A DNA stretch of 53,848 nucleotides. Origin: Cudoniella acicularis. Its lineage: Eukaryota; Ascomycota; Leotiomycetes; Helotiales; Helotiaceae. The notes under the pieces are model-generated. The model was given only the letters and a program-made list of their open reading frames with translations, had not been told where the DNA came from and made no database searches. Numbering within the stretch: the first letter of the stretch is position 1; each line of letters opens with the position of its first letter. Positions 44,409 through 53,848 of this stretch are shown piece after piece. The DNA is taken from the NCBI GenBank assembly GCA_013054445.1, contig JAAMPI010000187.1, positions 1 to 53,848 on the forward strand, in the 5' to 3' direction. A program made the position numbers and the translations under genes.

Positions 44409-45391
44409 CTATGTCCTCTTCAAAACCTGGAGGAACTCCTCGACTGAAAGTACGAGACGTTAGCATTGTATAAAAATGACTGAATTTGAAGACGAGTACT
44501 GACAATCGATGGTTCCATTCCCATCCGCATCCACCTCTCTCATAATCTCATCGAGCTCAGCAGGGGTCAATGTCTCTCCGAGAGAAATCATTACTTCACG
44601 TAGCTCGGCAGCGGAGATAACACCATTGTGATCGCGATCGAAGACATTGAAAGCTGCTCTGAGTTCTTCCTCAGGGTCGACGTCTTTTGACTTGCTTGCC
44701 ATCATGAGCAGGAATTCTACCCAACAACCAGTTTGTCAGTTTGGTTCCTTTGTTACTACGAGGCCCTTGAAAAAAGGAGTAGAGATAAGATACTTACCAG
44801 TGAAGTCAATGGTGCCGTCCTTATCGATATCCCCCTCATCAACAATGTCTTGTAGCTCTGACTCACTAGGACTCTGTCCTAAGGATCTCATCACATCCCC
44901 CAGCTCCTTTGCTGTGATATCGCCTGAGAAAGAAAAATATTAGATGCAGTTAGGTAGTGAGTTTATGAGACTTTTCGAAGAAGACAGACTGGAAAAGCCG
45001 AGTGGCTAGCGCAAGTAGCATTACTACCCAATAACGGAGAAGATAAAGGTAATAAAAACAATACTTTTAAACAAAAGGCTTGAGACTAACCATCATTATT
45101 TTGGTCCTGTTTTAGCAAGCTCCATTAGCATTGTACATCTCTTGTTTTTAGTGCAAACCATGTGAAAGCTACAAGGGAGGAAGATCACGAAATTTTACTT
45201 ACGAAAAGAGAGAACACTCTTTTGAATTCGTTAACTTGTTCTGGAGTGAAAGTTCCGACTTCAGCTGCTTGTTCTTTGGTGAGAGAGCGGCCCTAAGTAC
45301 AGGTATAATATCAGTGACTTGAACCCAAGAATCTTCCTCTCGAAGAGCGTTATTGATGTAGGGTTTGACTAATATGAAGTGAACTAACCAT
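44409..45391 (-). CDS. Calmodulin-like protein, four EF-hands
   Basis: Six coding exons on the minus strand: 45391-45389 (ATG only), 45292-45203, 45106-45091 (16 nt), 44923-44798, 44716-44504 and 44443-44409, giving 160 residues with all phases matching. Each of the four calcium loops is canonical: [36 protein letters not shown] and [12 protein letters not shown]. The linker [21 protein letters not shown] and the [14 protein letters not shown] stretch are close to calmodulin. Differences from true calmodulin are a longer N-terminus ([19 protein letters not shown]) and the ending FLQVLKRT in place of the usual C-terminus. So it is a calmodulin paralogue, expected to be a cytosolic calcium sensor. 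The splitting of the first EF loop by a 16-nt exon is unusual but fits the phases exactly. Confidence 0.9.
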
Positions 45392-46130
45392 CTTGAGGAT
45401 GCACACTAGATCTCTGCAGAGAATCCTTTGTGGCTATATATGCAATGAAAGTTGTCAGTCTCAAGCAACGAAGATCTAAAAGTTGATGAGAATATGAGGA
45501 GAAAGAGAGCCGAGCTGAGTCAGCTGACGACGCGTCGAAAACGCCATCTGTTTCCACAAAAATAGATTCCCAATCTCGGTATGACGGGTCATAACGATAG
45601 TTATACTCACTTTTGGAGGCCGGGTGGAATAAAACCCAGATGTAATAGAGGGAATACTCGGATTCCTTCGAATGTTAGTGGGACGATTATCGAAGTGGGG
45701 TAGCGGGGTCCACAGCGTTCCGTAGGGACACAGGGTCCCAATGGACCTTACTGTACACACCTGATTATTGTAGAAATCGAGTCTTGATGCAAATGGTGCT
45801 GCAAAAGGAGAGAAGAAGTGGGTCGCTAGATGGAAGCCGTGGAGGGACATGAAGTGAAAAATGCTGCCTAAAGGATTTAGCGCCTTGGCAAAATCTGTGT
45901 AAAATATAGGTCACATGACAATGAGCACGTGCTAAACCGCCAAAAGAGGCCCCACCTAGGCATACTCGGAGGCAGACTCTTAGGCTTATATAATTAACAA
46001 TAGATAAATAAGCCTAACCTTAAAACCACCTGACTAAAGAGCTAGACGCCACTCCTTGTGTTTATATAACGGTATTGAGGTGGTCGGAGCATGTTAGAGA
46101 GGTATATATTTTTATTTATTGAATTATTTC
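45392..46130. other. Intergenic stretch upstream of the calmodulin-like gene
   Basis: Holds the leader of the calmodulin-like gene. An open frame on the minus strand at 45476-45850 lacks motifs and is taken as chance. No other element seen. Confidence 0.4.
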
Positions 46131-47876
46131 TTAAAATGACTGCCTTCTTGGAATTATTGCAGTTTTTTGGATTTTTTCTGCGTGGTAACGTTCCTCCTCG
46201 CGCTCAATCGGCTTCCCGATAGCCTTGTCAACACCTTTCTTTGTATTTGCAACCTGTTTTACGCCGGCTGGGCTTGGCAACGCCTTCTTGATGGGTGGAA
46301 CCTCACCGGTGCGAGGAGCATGCTGCAGCACGAAAGTCTGGTCCTCAGATTCCGAATTGATACTAGATCCCTGGTACGTTGCGCGTAGAGTTGCTCGATG
46401 AAAATAATATCGAATTCCATTGTGATCAGTTATCTCCTTCCAGCCGAGCGGCAGGCCAGTGGTGGAGTCGACCATCACATCTTCCTCGGGGTGAAGTTTC
46501 TGGGCGGAGCTCGTGTGATGGCTAACATAGAAAATATTCCCCCAGCTATCGAGTCTGTAGTCCCATCCAGGAGGCAAACGTGGGGATTGTTTGTTACTGC
46601 AAAAATAAGTAGGGTGGACTGTAGTCTTCCAGGATCGTTCGCCCGGGGATGAAAATATGTACATAGGTCGGCCTGTATCATTGTCAAATAGGTCTTGCCA
46701 CCCGGATGGAAGTGACGCCTGGATATCGTCAAGTGGCGCTTCTCGATCTACGAAAAGGGCATTGGCCAGCTCTACAGAGCATATATCATCCAAGTCCAAA
46801 GGTAAGCCAGTACATGAAATCCAGCTAAATATTCCTTTAGCTACTATGCAGAATTCTGGATAAAGGGGAACATACCCGACATAATGAGCCTCGGAGAAAT
46901 CTTTAATCTTCAACACGGGCCTCTCAAAACATTTGACGTCTGTTTTCAAGTGCAAATAGTACTTCCGTCTGCCACTCCCGGACTCCACCCAACCTTCAGG
47001 AAGTGAAGTATTGCTGACAAGCTCTAAAGTCGGTTCAAAGGGACATTTGAAGTCGTAAATCCTGCTTGAAATTCGCCTGTTCCCAAGTAAATATTTGTAT
47101 TGATACTTGTCAGGGCTAACTTGAATTCGCTGCCAGCCCTCGGGTACTTGGCTTAGCCCTTCATCATGTCTGCTATATCGAACAACATTTTCTGGGATTT
47201 GGATAGATGCCTGATCCGCGGCTGAGCAGAGAATCAACGAGGTCTGTAATCCAGAGAACTCGACCAGTTTCTCTTCAAGTGCATTCTTTTTCTGTGCTAA
47301 TGCCTGCTGTAGGGATTGTTGATAATCAGACGACTCTCGATTCGCATGTTCTTGGGATGCGTTGAGACTATCATTGCTCGAACGTGGCACACCGGGCAAA
47401 TTTCGCTGGCTGTTTGTTTCGATCCTGTCAAGACTTTGCTGCATTGCACCAAGCCTTTCTCCTTGCAGCCCAAGCATAAGAACACTCAGCGAGTGGAGGT
47501 GAACTCCAAGATTCAAACGAACATCAGCGAGATCGTCCTTGATTCCCCTCGCGCCGAACTTGAACGAATCCCAAATCTTAGGTGCAGCAGTTCCAAGGCT
47601 TTGATAATTTTTTAAAAGACCTTGCAATTGTTTCAGGGTGTGCCAGCATGCAGTTGTGACAGTCAATAATTTGTGTGCGTTTTCGCGACTGATGTGATCC
47701 GATTTTGCGGTTTGTTGTGGGAGACAACGTTGTGCGTGTCCGATAGCAATGTAAATGCTGAGGCATTGCTGAGCAGCCTCTTGGAAGATATCTGGTGCGC
47801 TTTCGCAAGCTCGATAGAGATCGAAGGCCAGTCTCCCTGCTCTGACCAAATCTCCAACGGAGGGAGCAAAAGCCAT
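46131..47876 (-). CDS. Helical NLR-type N-terminus fused to five WW-like modules
   Basis: An intronless gene of 581 residues. Residues 1-150 (FAPSVGDLVRAGRLAFDLYRAC, then ADVRLNLGVHLHSLSVLMLGLQ) resemble the helical domain found at the N-terminus of fungal STAND/NLR proteins, often written as SVGDFI...; the linker at 150-240 is coiled and Gln-rich. From 244 on, five modules have the GW...Y/F Y/F pattern of WW domains: 244-280 (VPEGWQRIQ), 292-320 (LPEGWVES), 389-420 (LPSGWQDL), 434-463 (LPPGWDYRL..GNIFYV) and 475-503 (LPLGWKEITDHNGIRYYFH). Only the last two look close to standard WW, and the second conserved Trp/Pro is often replaced. The C-terminus is basic and disordered. WW domains bind Pro-rich peptides; a role in recognition upstream of a helical death-type domain is inference. 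Confidence 0.8.
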   Translation of the reverse strand: MAFAPSVGDLVRAGRLAFDLYRACESAPDIFQEAAQQCLSIYIAIGHAQRCLPQQTAKSDHISRENAHKLLTVTTACWHTLKQLQGLLKNYQSLGTAAPKIWDSFKFGARGIKDDLADVRLNLGVHLHSLSVLMLGLQGERLGAMQQSLDRIETNSQRNLPGVPRSSNDSLNASQEHANRESSDYQQSLQQALAQKKNALEEKLVEFSGLQTSLILCSAADQASIQIPENVVRYSRHDEGLSQVPEGWQRIQVSPDKYQYKYLLGNRRISSRIYDFKCPFEPTLELVSNTSLPEGWVESGSGRRKYYLHLKTDVKCFERPVLKIKDFSEAHYVGYVPLYPEFCIVAKGIFSWISCTGLPLDLDDICSVELANALFVDREAPLDDIQASLPSGWQDLFDNDTGRPMYIFSSPGERSWKTTVHPTYFCSNKQSPRLPPGWDYRLDSWGNIFYVSHHTSSAQKLHPEEDVMVDSTTGLPLGWKEITDHNGIRYYFHRATLRATYQGSSINSESEDQTFVLQHAPRTGEVPPIKKALPSPAGVKQVANTKKGVDKAIGKPIEREEERYHAEKIQKTAIIPRRQSF

Positions 47877-48693
47877 CGTGTAGATGAAAGGTACTATGCA
47901 ATGCGTAGAGGGTGAAGTTGAGGACGACAGAAGTCTTCGGCGTTACACCTTCGAGAACGTTATAATGCCACCCCCAAGGCGCTCGTACTATTTGCTTTTT
48001 TCTGACATTTCTTGATTTTTGGTTGCGGCGGAGCCGAACCGCCTCATAAGTCGTACACCGAGGTCCAATCAGAACAATGCGGATGGAGTGTGGCTGCCGC
48101 CAATCATCATTTAGGGTGAGGTGACCATTTTAATGATTGGTTCTTTAAATCTGTGGAGAGACCCAAAATAGGTCACCGAGGATTGCCGCCTGATGGCGGG
48201 AATAGAGCACAGTTCATGCGACCAGATAAGGCTGCATGCCTTCAAAAAGAGAATTTAGGTTGCGAGTAGGGCAAAAAGCGGGGCGGAATCTGTAAACATG
48301 GTTAGGTTTTAATCCCAAAGCTTCAAGACAAGAAGACAAGAAGACAAGACATACTTCGCACAGGAAAGGAAGATGAGAAGATTCAATGGAAATTAAGCAA
48401 CTGTGTCTGAAATTCAAGTTGCACCGCGAGGCTCTGCGGGTCTTGATCAAGCGGGAAGGAATGTATTGAAAAGAAAGCCACATTCTGCGGGCCCCAGTAC
48501 TGCCCCAGCCCCGAGCGGCACGCCAGACTCACCTAAGCAGGTGTGACTGTCATGAGCGCGGGCGCATCGAGCAGTAAATAGAAGGGAATAGATCGGGGCT
48601 GCTACTTTTCAGACTTCTTCCGAACCTGAAAGACTGCCCCCTCCTTCACGGCACATAATCTCGGACAGATCAACAATCAGGACATTCGCTGCA
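47877..48693. other. Divergent promoter region of the WW and GTPase genes
   Basis: The two genes point away from each other across this 0.8-kb space, so promoters of both must lie here. A short direct repeat (AAGACAAGAAGACAAGAAGACAAG) stands at about 48329. No ORF of note. Confidence 0.5.
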
Positions 48694-50416
48694 ATGGAAG
48701 TTAAAAAATATTCTCTTGACGACAAGGACTATGGGCAAGTTCTCGAGAGTTACGATAAGTCCACATTTTACCCCGCAGATATCCTTGCAGAATGCCCCAA
48801 ATTCAGGATACTCGTAATCGGACAAACAGGCGCGGGAAAGACAACAATTTGCAGTAAGGTGTTCGATGTATCAGAAGGAGCCGGGACGTCGCACACTCCG
48901 CGAAATGTATGTTGCTGAGAAAATACCCCCGGGAATGCCACTGACTTCCTCAAAGCTAGGGATCAGCCACCACTCGCGCGGCACTCAGATACATCAGGTT
49001 TGGAACGAGATCACATTCCCAGGGCAAAACGAGGATATCATTCTGCATGACTCGGGTGGATTTGAAGCCGGAAACGAAGCGGGCTTCGAAGAAATTCAGA
49101 GATTTATCGAGTCCAAGCTGAGCGCATCACAACTTCCGGATCAGCTCCACTGTATTTGGTGAGTATGTTCCTTCCGGCTATTTCATCCAGCTAATCTGCT
49201 GGTAGGTACTGCATTCCACTAGGAGGTCCTCGACCTATTCAAACTTCCGAAGAAAAGTTCTTCCAAGAGGTTGACGTAGGAGATATCCCAGTGATCGCTG
49301 TTTTTACGCACTTCGATGAAGTGGAAAACAAGCACGAATTTGCGCTCATGAAAAAACATCAACGACAGAACCCAGGGACCGGAATACCGGCAGACCTATC
49401 ACAAACTGCTCACGCGCTGGCAGTAAGAGATTATGACGAGATCTATTTGCCACAGTTGAAGAAAGTGATCAGAGGAGGACCTCACACAAACATCGAAATC
49501 CGTCGAGTCGCGATACCACCTGATGGTAATTCTTTCCCAACCCTATAGACACCCATATCTAATAAGGTGCTGTGCTGACTGTGGTACAGGTGACCCGGCT
49601 GGAGATCAAGGAATCAGTGACTTGATAGAGACCACATTCAACATGCTGGACAAAGAAGGCTCTCTCCGACGACTTTGGACCTCAGCGCAAAAGCAATCTG
49701 CTGATCTGAAACGACACGGTAAGTGACCAAAACACGAGGCGCATAAGCACATATAGTCGAGGGATGCTGACCTGAAAGCAGAGTCTATCGAAATCGCAAT
49801 TGAATATGTGAGAAGCGTGAATGTTTCCAATTCGGTACCGTTGTTACCTTTTCTAGGAGGGGGGATGTTCGCAAAGTCGTTCAACGAGATTTTATGTCGT
49901 TTGATCTTTCAATGGGGACTCATCGACACATCCGGCGTGTTGAAAAAGAGCTCTACCCGACGCAGGCTGTTTGAGGCATGTCTGAAATTGAGTAAAAGCG
50001 GCCGTATTGCCACGAAGGTTGGGTTAGCAATCAACATAGCTGGACCATTTACATTACCACTCATAACGGCAGCCCTCCTCAAAGCTGCGGCTGGGTTGAT
50101 ACTGATCTTCGAGGACCTCTTCTGGAAACAGAGAGAACAACAAGGACTGCGATTGACAACCCAGGCTGTTGAGGAGGCCGCGAATGATTTTGCGAACGGC
50201 AAGATCAGAGAGGCAGCGGCAGCCCAGATTGATGGTTCCGTGACATCCGGGAGCGCATATCGAACTGAGCGTTGTCGCGATATCCTGACTGTTGCGATTC
50301 GTGTTGCGAGAGATGAGAGAGCCAGGAATGAACAGGCGGCCGCTGCTTCAAAAAAGAGAGGAACAGAAAAACTTAGTTATATTTCATCCTCAGGTTCGTC
50401 GCGAAGGACATCCTAA
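48694..50416 (+). CDS. Large fungal GTPase with C-terminal hydrophobic segment
   Basis: Five exons: 48694-48906, 48956-49158, 49206-49525, 49590-49718 and 49782-50416; 499 residues, and all phases agree. The G1 loop is VIGQTGAGKTT (residues 41-51), G3 is DSGGF (103-107) and G4 is THFD (173-176), a variant of NKxD in which His replaces Lys. The N-terminal part, with its SRGTQ switch region, places it in the TRAFAC P-loop GTPases, near the fungal proteins often labelled GTP-binding or MMR_HSR1; I cannot be more exact. Residues 369-398 (GLAINIAGPFTLPLITAALLKAAAGLILIF) are hydrophobic and could anchor or insert it into membranes. It is divergent from the WW gene. A link with NLR-type immunity is suggested only by location and by the known use of GTPases in such systems. 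Confidence 0.85.
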
Positions 50417-51015
50417 GTTGGAAGTAGGGAGATGAGATAAAGAACCGGATTGATCGCACTTATGAATGATATGGGCTTTGGTTTCACTCCCGTTCGGAAG
50501 TATTTGGAGTCTGGTGTTTATTGATGAGAAGGAAAGGATGGATAGATGAACCCGAGGAAATTTTGAAATTTTACGCCCGGAGACCCGAGAATCACAGTCA
50601 CGTGAAAAAAGCCACGTGGAAGTTAGGAGATTGCGTGTATAGTTACGAGGTACTCTTTGCAATTTTCACCCTACTCTTTAGCGATGTAAGGCGTTATCTT
50701 TTGACTAGTTATTTCCCAACTTCTAGTGTTTAGCATGACCGAGCCGCTTCCTTTCCCTGTGAAAGCGCCCCTTCTCGCTTATCACGAAAAGTGAGCCAGA
50801 GCGCAGCTGCCATGAGAAGTTTACTACCTGGAGCAAGTGAAATGCAAATATTGATGAATTGCGGACAATAAATTATAATGAGAAAAGAGTAACAGGCAAT
50901 ATTCCCAACCCCCCCAAAAAAAAAACGACAGGCCAATGCCAAATTTGTGCCTTATACATGCCACTCTACCCCCCTGCCACTAACAGCTATTCGTAATGCT
51001 TCCTACCCGAACTTC
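50417..51015. other. Intergenic stretch
   Basis: Lies between convergent genes; an A-rich run at 50922 and a short CCCCCC tract were noted. No gene. Confidence 0.5.
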
Positions 51016-52179
51016 CTAGTTATTCTTTGTCTTCGCAAACTCGCAAGTTCCAATTGCAACGCCACCAAAAACACCGCCCAAGCCCATGGACACTGCACTC
51101 GCTACTCCACCCGTAAGAGCCCCACCAGCATTAAACAAGCCGCTCAGAACAGCAGCCGAGCTCTCTGTCTTCTTGCATGAAGTGTCTACTTTCGCCGGGT
51201 CCCTCCCAACACGAATCGTAATAATATCCTGATCGACCCAATTCTGCAATGCTTGGGTAGCAAACTGAACCTGGACCTTGATTTTTGCTGGCCATGAAAT
51301 CCGATGCTCGCAAATTGGATCCAAACCAATAATACTAGCTCTGCAGTTGCGAATTGTCTGGTTCTTGTAGAGCTCCGGGGCAAGATTATCGGCGAGCATT
51401 TTTGCAATATTTTTTATGCGGTTGGGATCGTAGTGTGCGTCTTTCGGTGTTTCAGCTCGCTCGATGTCGAAGTAAAGATTGAAGTCCGAGTCCCCAATTT
51501 GATAGCCGTGAGTATCTCCGGTATTGTCTGCTGCTGCTTGTTCAAGCTTGTGAAAGGCCGCCTTAACGTCGTCGAGGATACGAGTGTCCTTCTCTTTCAT
51601 GTCGGCTCCTCCTGAAATTGGAATAGTGATAGTTGTGTCGAAAACATTAAACTTTGTCTGGCGGACTAAGCGTTCTGCCCGGAAACACATGTATCTTGCA
51701 GTACAGGAATATTTAATCACTCCGCCCCCGTTCTGGCTTAAATGAAATCTAGGCCAATCATAACAACGAAAGTCCCTTCCACCCAGTTCCGCAACGCCAG
51801 TTATGTTCGTTTTTGGGTCTCCTTTTTCTGCGAGACCCCAGACTTTGAACTCGCCTTGCGGAAATTCGGCATGGAGGGGAGTGTCTTCTTTGGCTAGCGT
51901 CCAGTCTATATGAGAGTACATTCCATCGTGCCGTCCGTTGTCGCCGGCAATCGCTCTCGCAATCCCACCGCGGCCATCGCTCAAGGATTTTTCAAGATCT
52001 TCAAAGTACAAAAATTGATCCTTGATACCGTTCGGAGTCTTGCTGTCTCCTTGGAACCGATCGCAGTTGATAAGGTAGACCATTTCGTCAGGCCTGTCAT
52101 TTTCTCTGGAGGAAATGGGCGATGCGTGTGTGACAGAGATGGCTGCGAGAGCTAATACAGCAATTTGTGTGAAATACAT
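51016..52179 (-). CDS. Secreted protein with glycine-rich C-terminal segment
   Basis: One exon, 387 residues. MYFTQIAVLALAAISVTHA is a clear signal peptide. The mature part has about six cysteines in pairs (LINCDRF, FRCYDW, KYSCTARYMCFRAE, IRNCRASIIGLDPICEH, DTSC). A hydrophobic Gly/Ala-rich stretch at about 350-380 (GLFNAGGALTGGVASAVSMG) has small residues at every third or fourth position, like a glycine zipper that could insert in or pack against a membrane. No family is recognised. Secretion is well supported; a role outside the cell (effector, antimicrobial or wall protein) is only a possibility. A TATATAG element lies about 145 bases before the ATG. Confidence 0.75.
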   Translation of the reverse strand: MYFTQIAVLALAAISVTHASPISSRENDRPDEMVYLINCDRFQGDSKTPNGIKDQFLYFEDLEKSLSDGRGGIARAIAGDNGRHDGMYSHIDWTLAKEDTPLHAEFPQGEFKVWGLAEKGDPKTNITGVAELGGRDFRCYDWPRFHLSQNGGGVIKYSCTARYMCFRAERLVRQTKFNVFDTTITIPISGGADMKEKDTRILDDVKAAFHKLEQAAADNTGDTHGYQIGDSDFNLYFDIERAETPKDAHYDPNRIKNIAKMLADNLAPELYKNQTIRNCRASIIGLDPICEHRISWPAKIKVQVQFATQALQNWVDQDIITIRVGRDPAKVDTSCKKTESSAAVLSGLFNAGGALTGGVASAVSMGLGGVFGGVAIGTCEFAKTKNN

Positions 52180-53848
52180 GGCTCCCTTGGTGATAGGGTA
52201 CCAAAATTGAAATAGAACGATTATTGATAGAAGGAGAAGAGTGAGAATAAGGAAATGATTGAATGGGATGCTGATGATTTTTGAACAAAATATAACACAA
52301 TTCGTTGAGGTAGGGAAAGAGCAATTATATAGGGATCTTGAGCATCAACTCTGCTACGTCACTTTCATCTTTGATTGTATCCACAAATGCACAGTGCATA
52401 GCCAAGGTGGGGTCATCTGTATGGTGTCAAATGAAAACGCCCAAGAGGAAAATCATTATGCTGGTAGTGAAGGCTACGCGCTGAAGTTGCTGGGGTTTTC
52501 CAGCTGTAAAAGCAGTAAGAAATCTACCATGGCGGCTTTGCCGACATGTCTTGGCCGCTGCTAACTCATAAGATGGATAAGTTTTGAAATTTATTTGCTT
52601 GAGAAGACATACTGTGACTCGCCCTGATCATCTAGACAAATTCCCTACAGTCCTTTATTCGCTGAGAATTGCGAGGAATTTCCGGGAATTGACATATATA
52701 TGCGAATTTTCCCATACCGTGGACAGCTAGATACCCTCAAGTTTGGATCTTACTTCATGAAACAGCGACCATTGACTTTTCAGCCGTTGTTGGTTAAGCT
52801 GCAAGTGTTTAGGATTTAAGTGACCTAGCAATTTGCTCTCTTGCCAATGTCTTCCTCAACACGCATGCTACATCTGGTGGCCAGTACAAAAACGGGAAGG
52901 CCGAGGTCGGCGATATCCAAGAGTCTTCTTTCCTTCCAGAGCTTACAGTTAGTCAATAATTTTTGGGGTTCATCTTGGCGCCAATTTTGCCAAGGCATTG
53001 CAGTCAGAAAAAACTTCCCCCCCTTCCCTCCGAAAGGCCTCATTTCCTGTCTTTGCCATGTACACGAAAGCATTCAAGAATAAAAAAACCGAGGGAATCA
53101 TTCTAGCTAGATCGTGTAGCCTTTGAAAATGAATAGCATTTATAACGCTTTACACAATACCGTCACCAGTGTTACCTACAATAAAATCCATTTGACCATC
53201 GAAAATAAGCATAAAACCCATGTTAAATCCTCAGCCTCCTTTAAAGAGTCCATTTCCCTAATGGTGTATTGGTGCATCGTACTCAAATGAAACGTTTCTT
53301 TTCACAGCAACCAAAAATTGTAGTCTTGGTCCTGCGTGCCCGCGATTGAGGCTTGCTGAGCGACATGGGACTCGAAGTCCATTGAACGGTCCACCAATTC
53401 GGCCTAGGAAAAGATTTGATAAAGCCCGCTGACAGCTGGGTTTGGTCGGCGACTGTCGGCACTAAATTCGGCAGTGGTAGTGGGAACACAGCCTTGTTAG
53501 ACCTCGCCTCGGCGAAATGAGAGTACGACTTTGACGCTATATGAAGTACCCTAGACTTGTGGAGCACGCGGCAATGCGGCGACATAATGACATCCTAATG
53601 GCTTTCTTTGAAAACACCTAAAATTAGTGTTGCTTGTTATAGTTAGGAAAGTCCATACCAAATAAATTTTTATTTAGGATGTCGAGGATTTGATTCGTTT
53701 ATAGTTCTGAACTCAACTAGCCGTGATGAGAGGGAGGTTGTAGCGGGGAGGAGCGCGAGAACAATCAATAGCATAGCTTTCACGATAAGTTGGCTTAGAG
53801 TAGATTAAGAAGAAGATAGTATGAGAAAAGAAATTAGTTATGTTATTG
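52180..53848. other. Right-hand end, no supported gene
   Basis: The left 250 bases hold the promoter of the secreted-protein gene. A minus-strand frame at 52825-53073 has a natural composition (LLDIADLGLPVFVLATRC) but stands alone and could be a fragment of a larger, lost gene. The rest shows no ORF, RNA or repeat that I can support. Confidence 0.4.

Noticed and set aside
45476..45850. 124-residue frame upstream of the calmodulin-like gene
   Set aside because: No motif, and it lies where the leader of the next gene should be; not linked to it by phase-correct splicing.
52825..53073. 82-residue minus-strand frame near the right end
   Set aside because: Natural-looking composition but no motif or adjoining exon; may be a gene fragment, not supported as a gene.

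Overview
The window looks like nuclear DNA of a filamentous ascomycete (Pezizomycotina, perhaps a leotiomycete; inferred from gene style, not from a search). Genes are well spaced and lie on both strands. Introns are mostly 47-110 nt with CTRAC-type branch points. There is a Zn2Cys6 regulator, a dispersed 5S rRNA gene, AT-rich gene-poor stretches, and decayed genes whose stops are mostly TAG, as repeat-induced point mutation (RIP) on CpA would make. A few N characters and repeat-associated frameshifts show the assembly is draft quality in places.

Layout. 1-9.5 kb: two weak small ORFs, a 5-exon AIF/AMID-like FAD oxidoreductase, a 5S rRNA gene, a disordered Ser-rich protein with a conserved Cys-containing C-terminal block, then a gene desert. 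9.5-18 kb: a 3-exon amidohydrolase, a dead BTB-domain gene and a very long coiled-coil repeat protein. 18-23 kb: 22-bp tandem repeats, an LTR-like stretch and a degenerate F-box gene. 23-29.5 kb: a Cys-rich single-pass membrane protein, an NLR-type NACHT ATPase with an N-terminal amyloid-like sigma motif, two SesA-type genes ending in the matching motif (one cut by a solo LTR), a J-domain-like gene cut by a MITE, and a LITAF-domain gene. 30-35 kb: a weak two- or three-exon gene, an NmrA-like dehydrogenase and a Zn2Cys6 transcription factor. 35-44 kb: repeats, a MITE with TAA duplications, then three pseudogenes in a row: a PDR-type ABC transporter, an NCS1 permease and an FMN-dependent monooxygenase. 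44-52 kb: a calmodulin-like gene, a protein with a HeLo/NLR-type helical N-terminus and five WW-like modules, a large GTPase and a secreted glycine-rich protein.

How parts work together. The strongest functional unit is at 24.2-27.7 kb. A sensor ATPase and one intact plus one broken putative effector share the same short C/N-terminal motif, the arrangement known for fungal amyloid-templated programmed cell death and allorecognition. The 31-44 kb block (regulator, NmrA, permease, exporter, FMN monooxygenase) may be the remains of a catabolic or detoxification cluster in which the transport and oxidation genes have died. Mobile elements explain at least two gene losses at nucleotide resolution, because removing the element and one target-site copy reconnects the reading frame.
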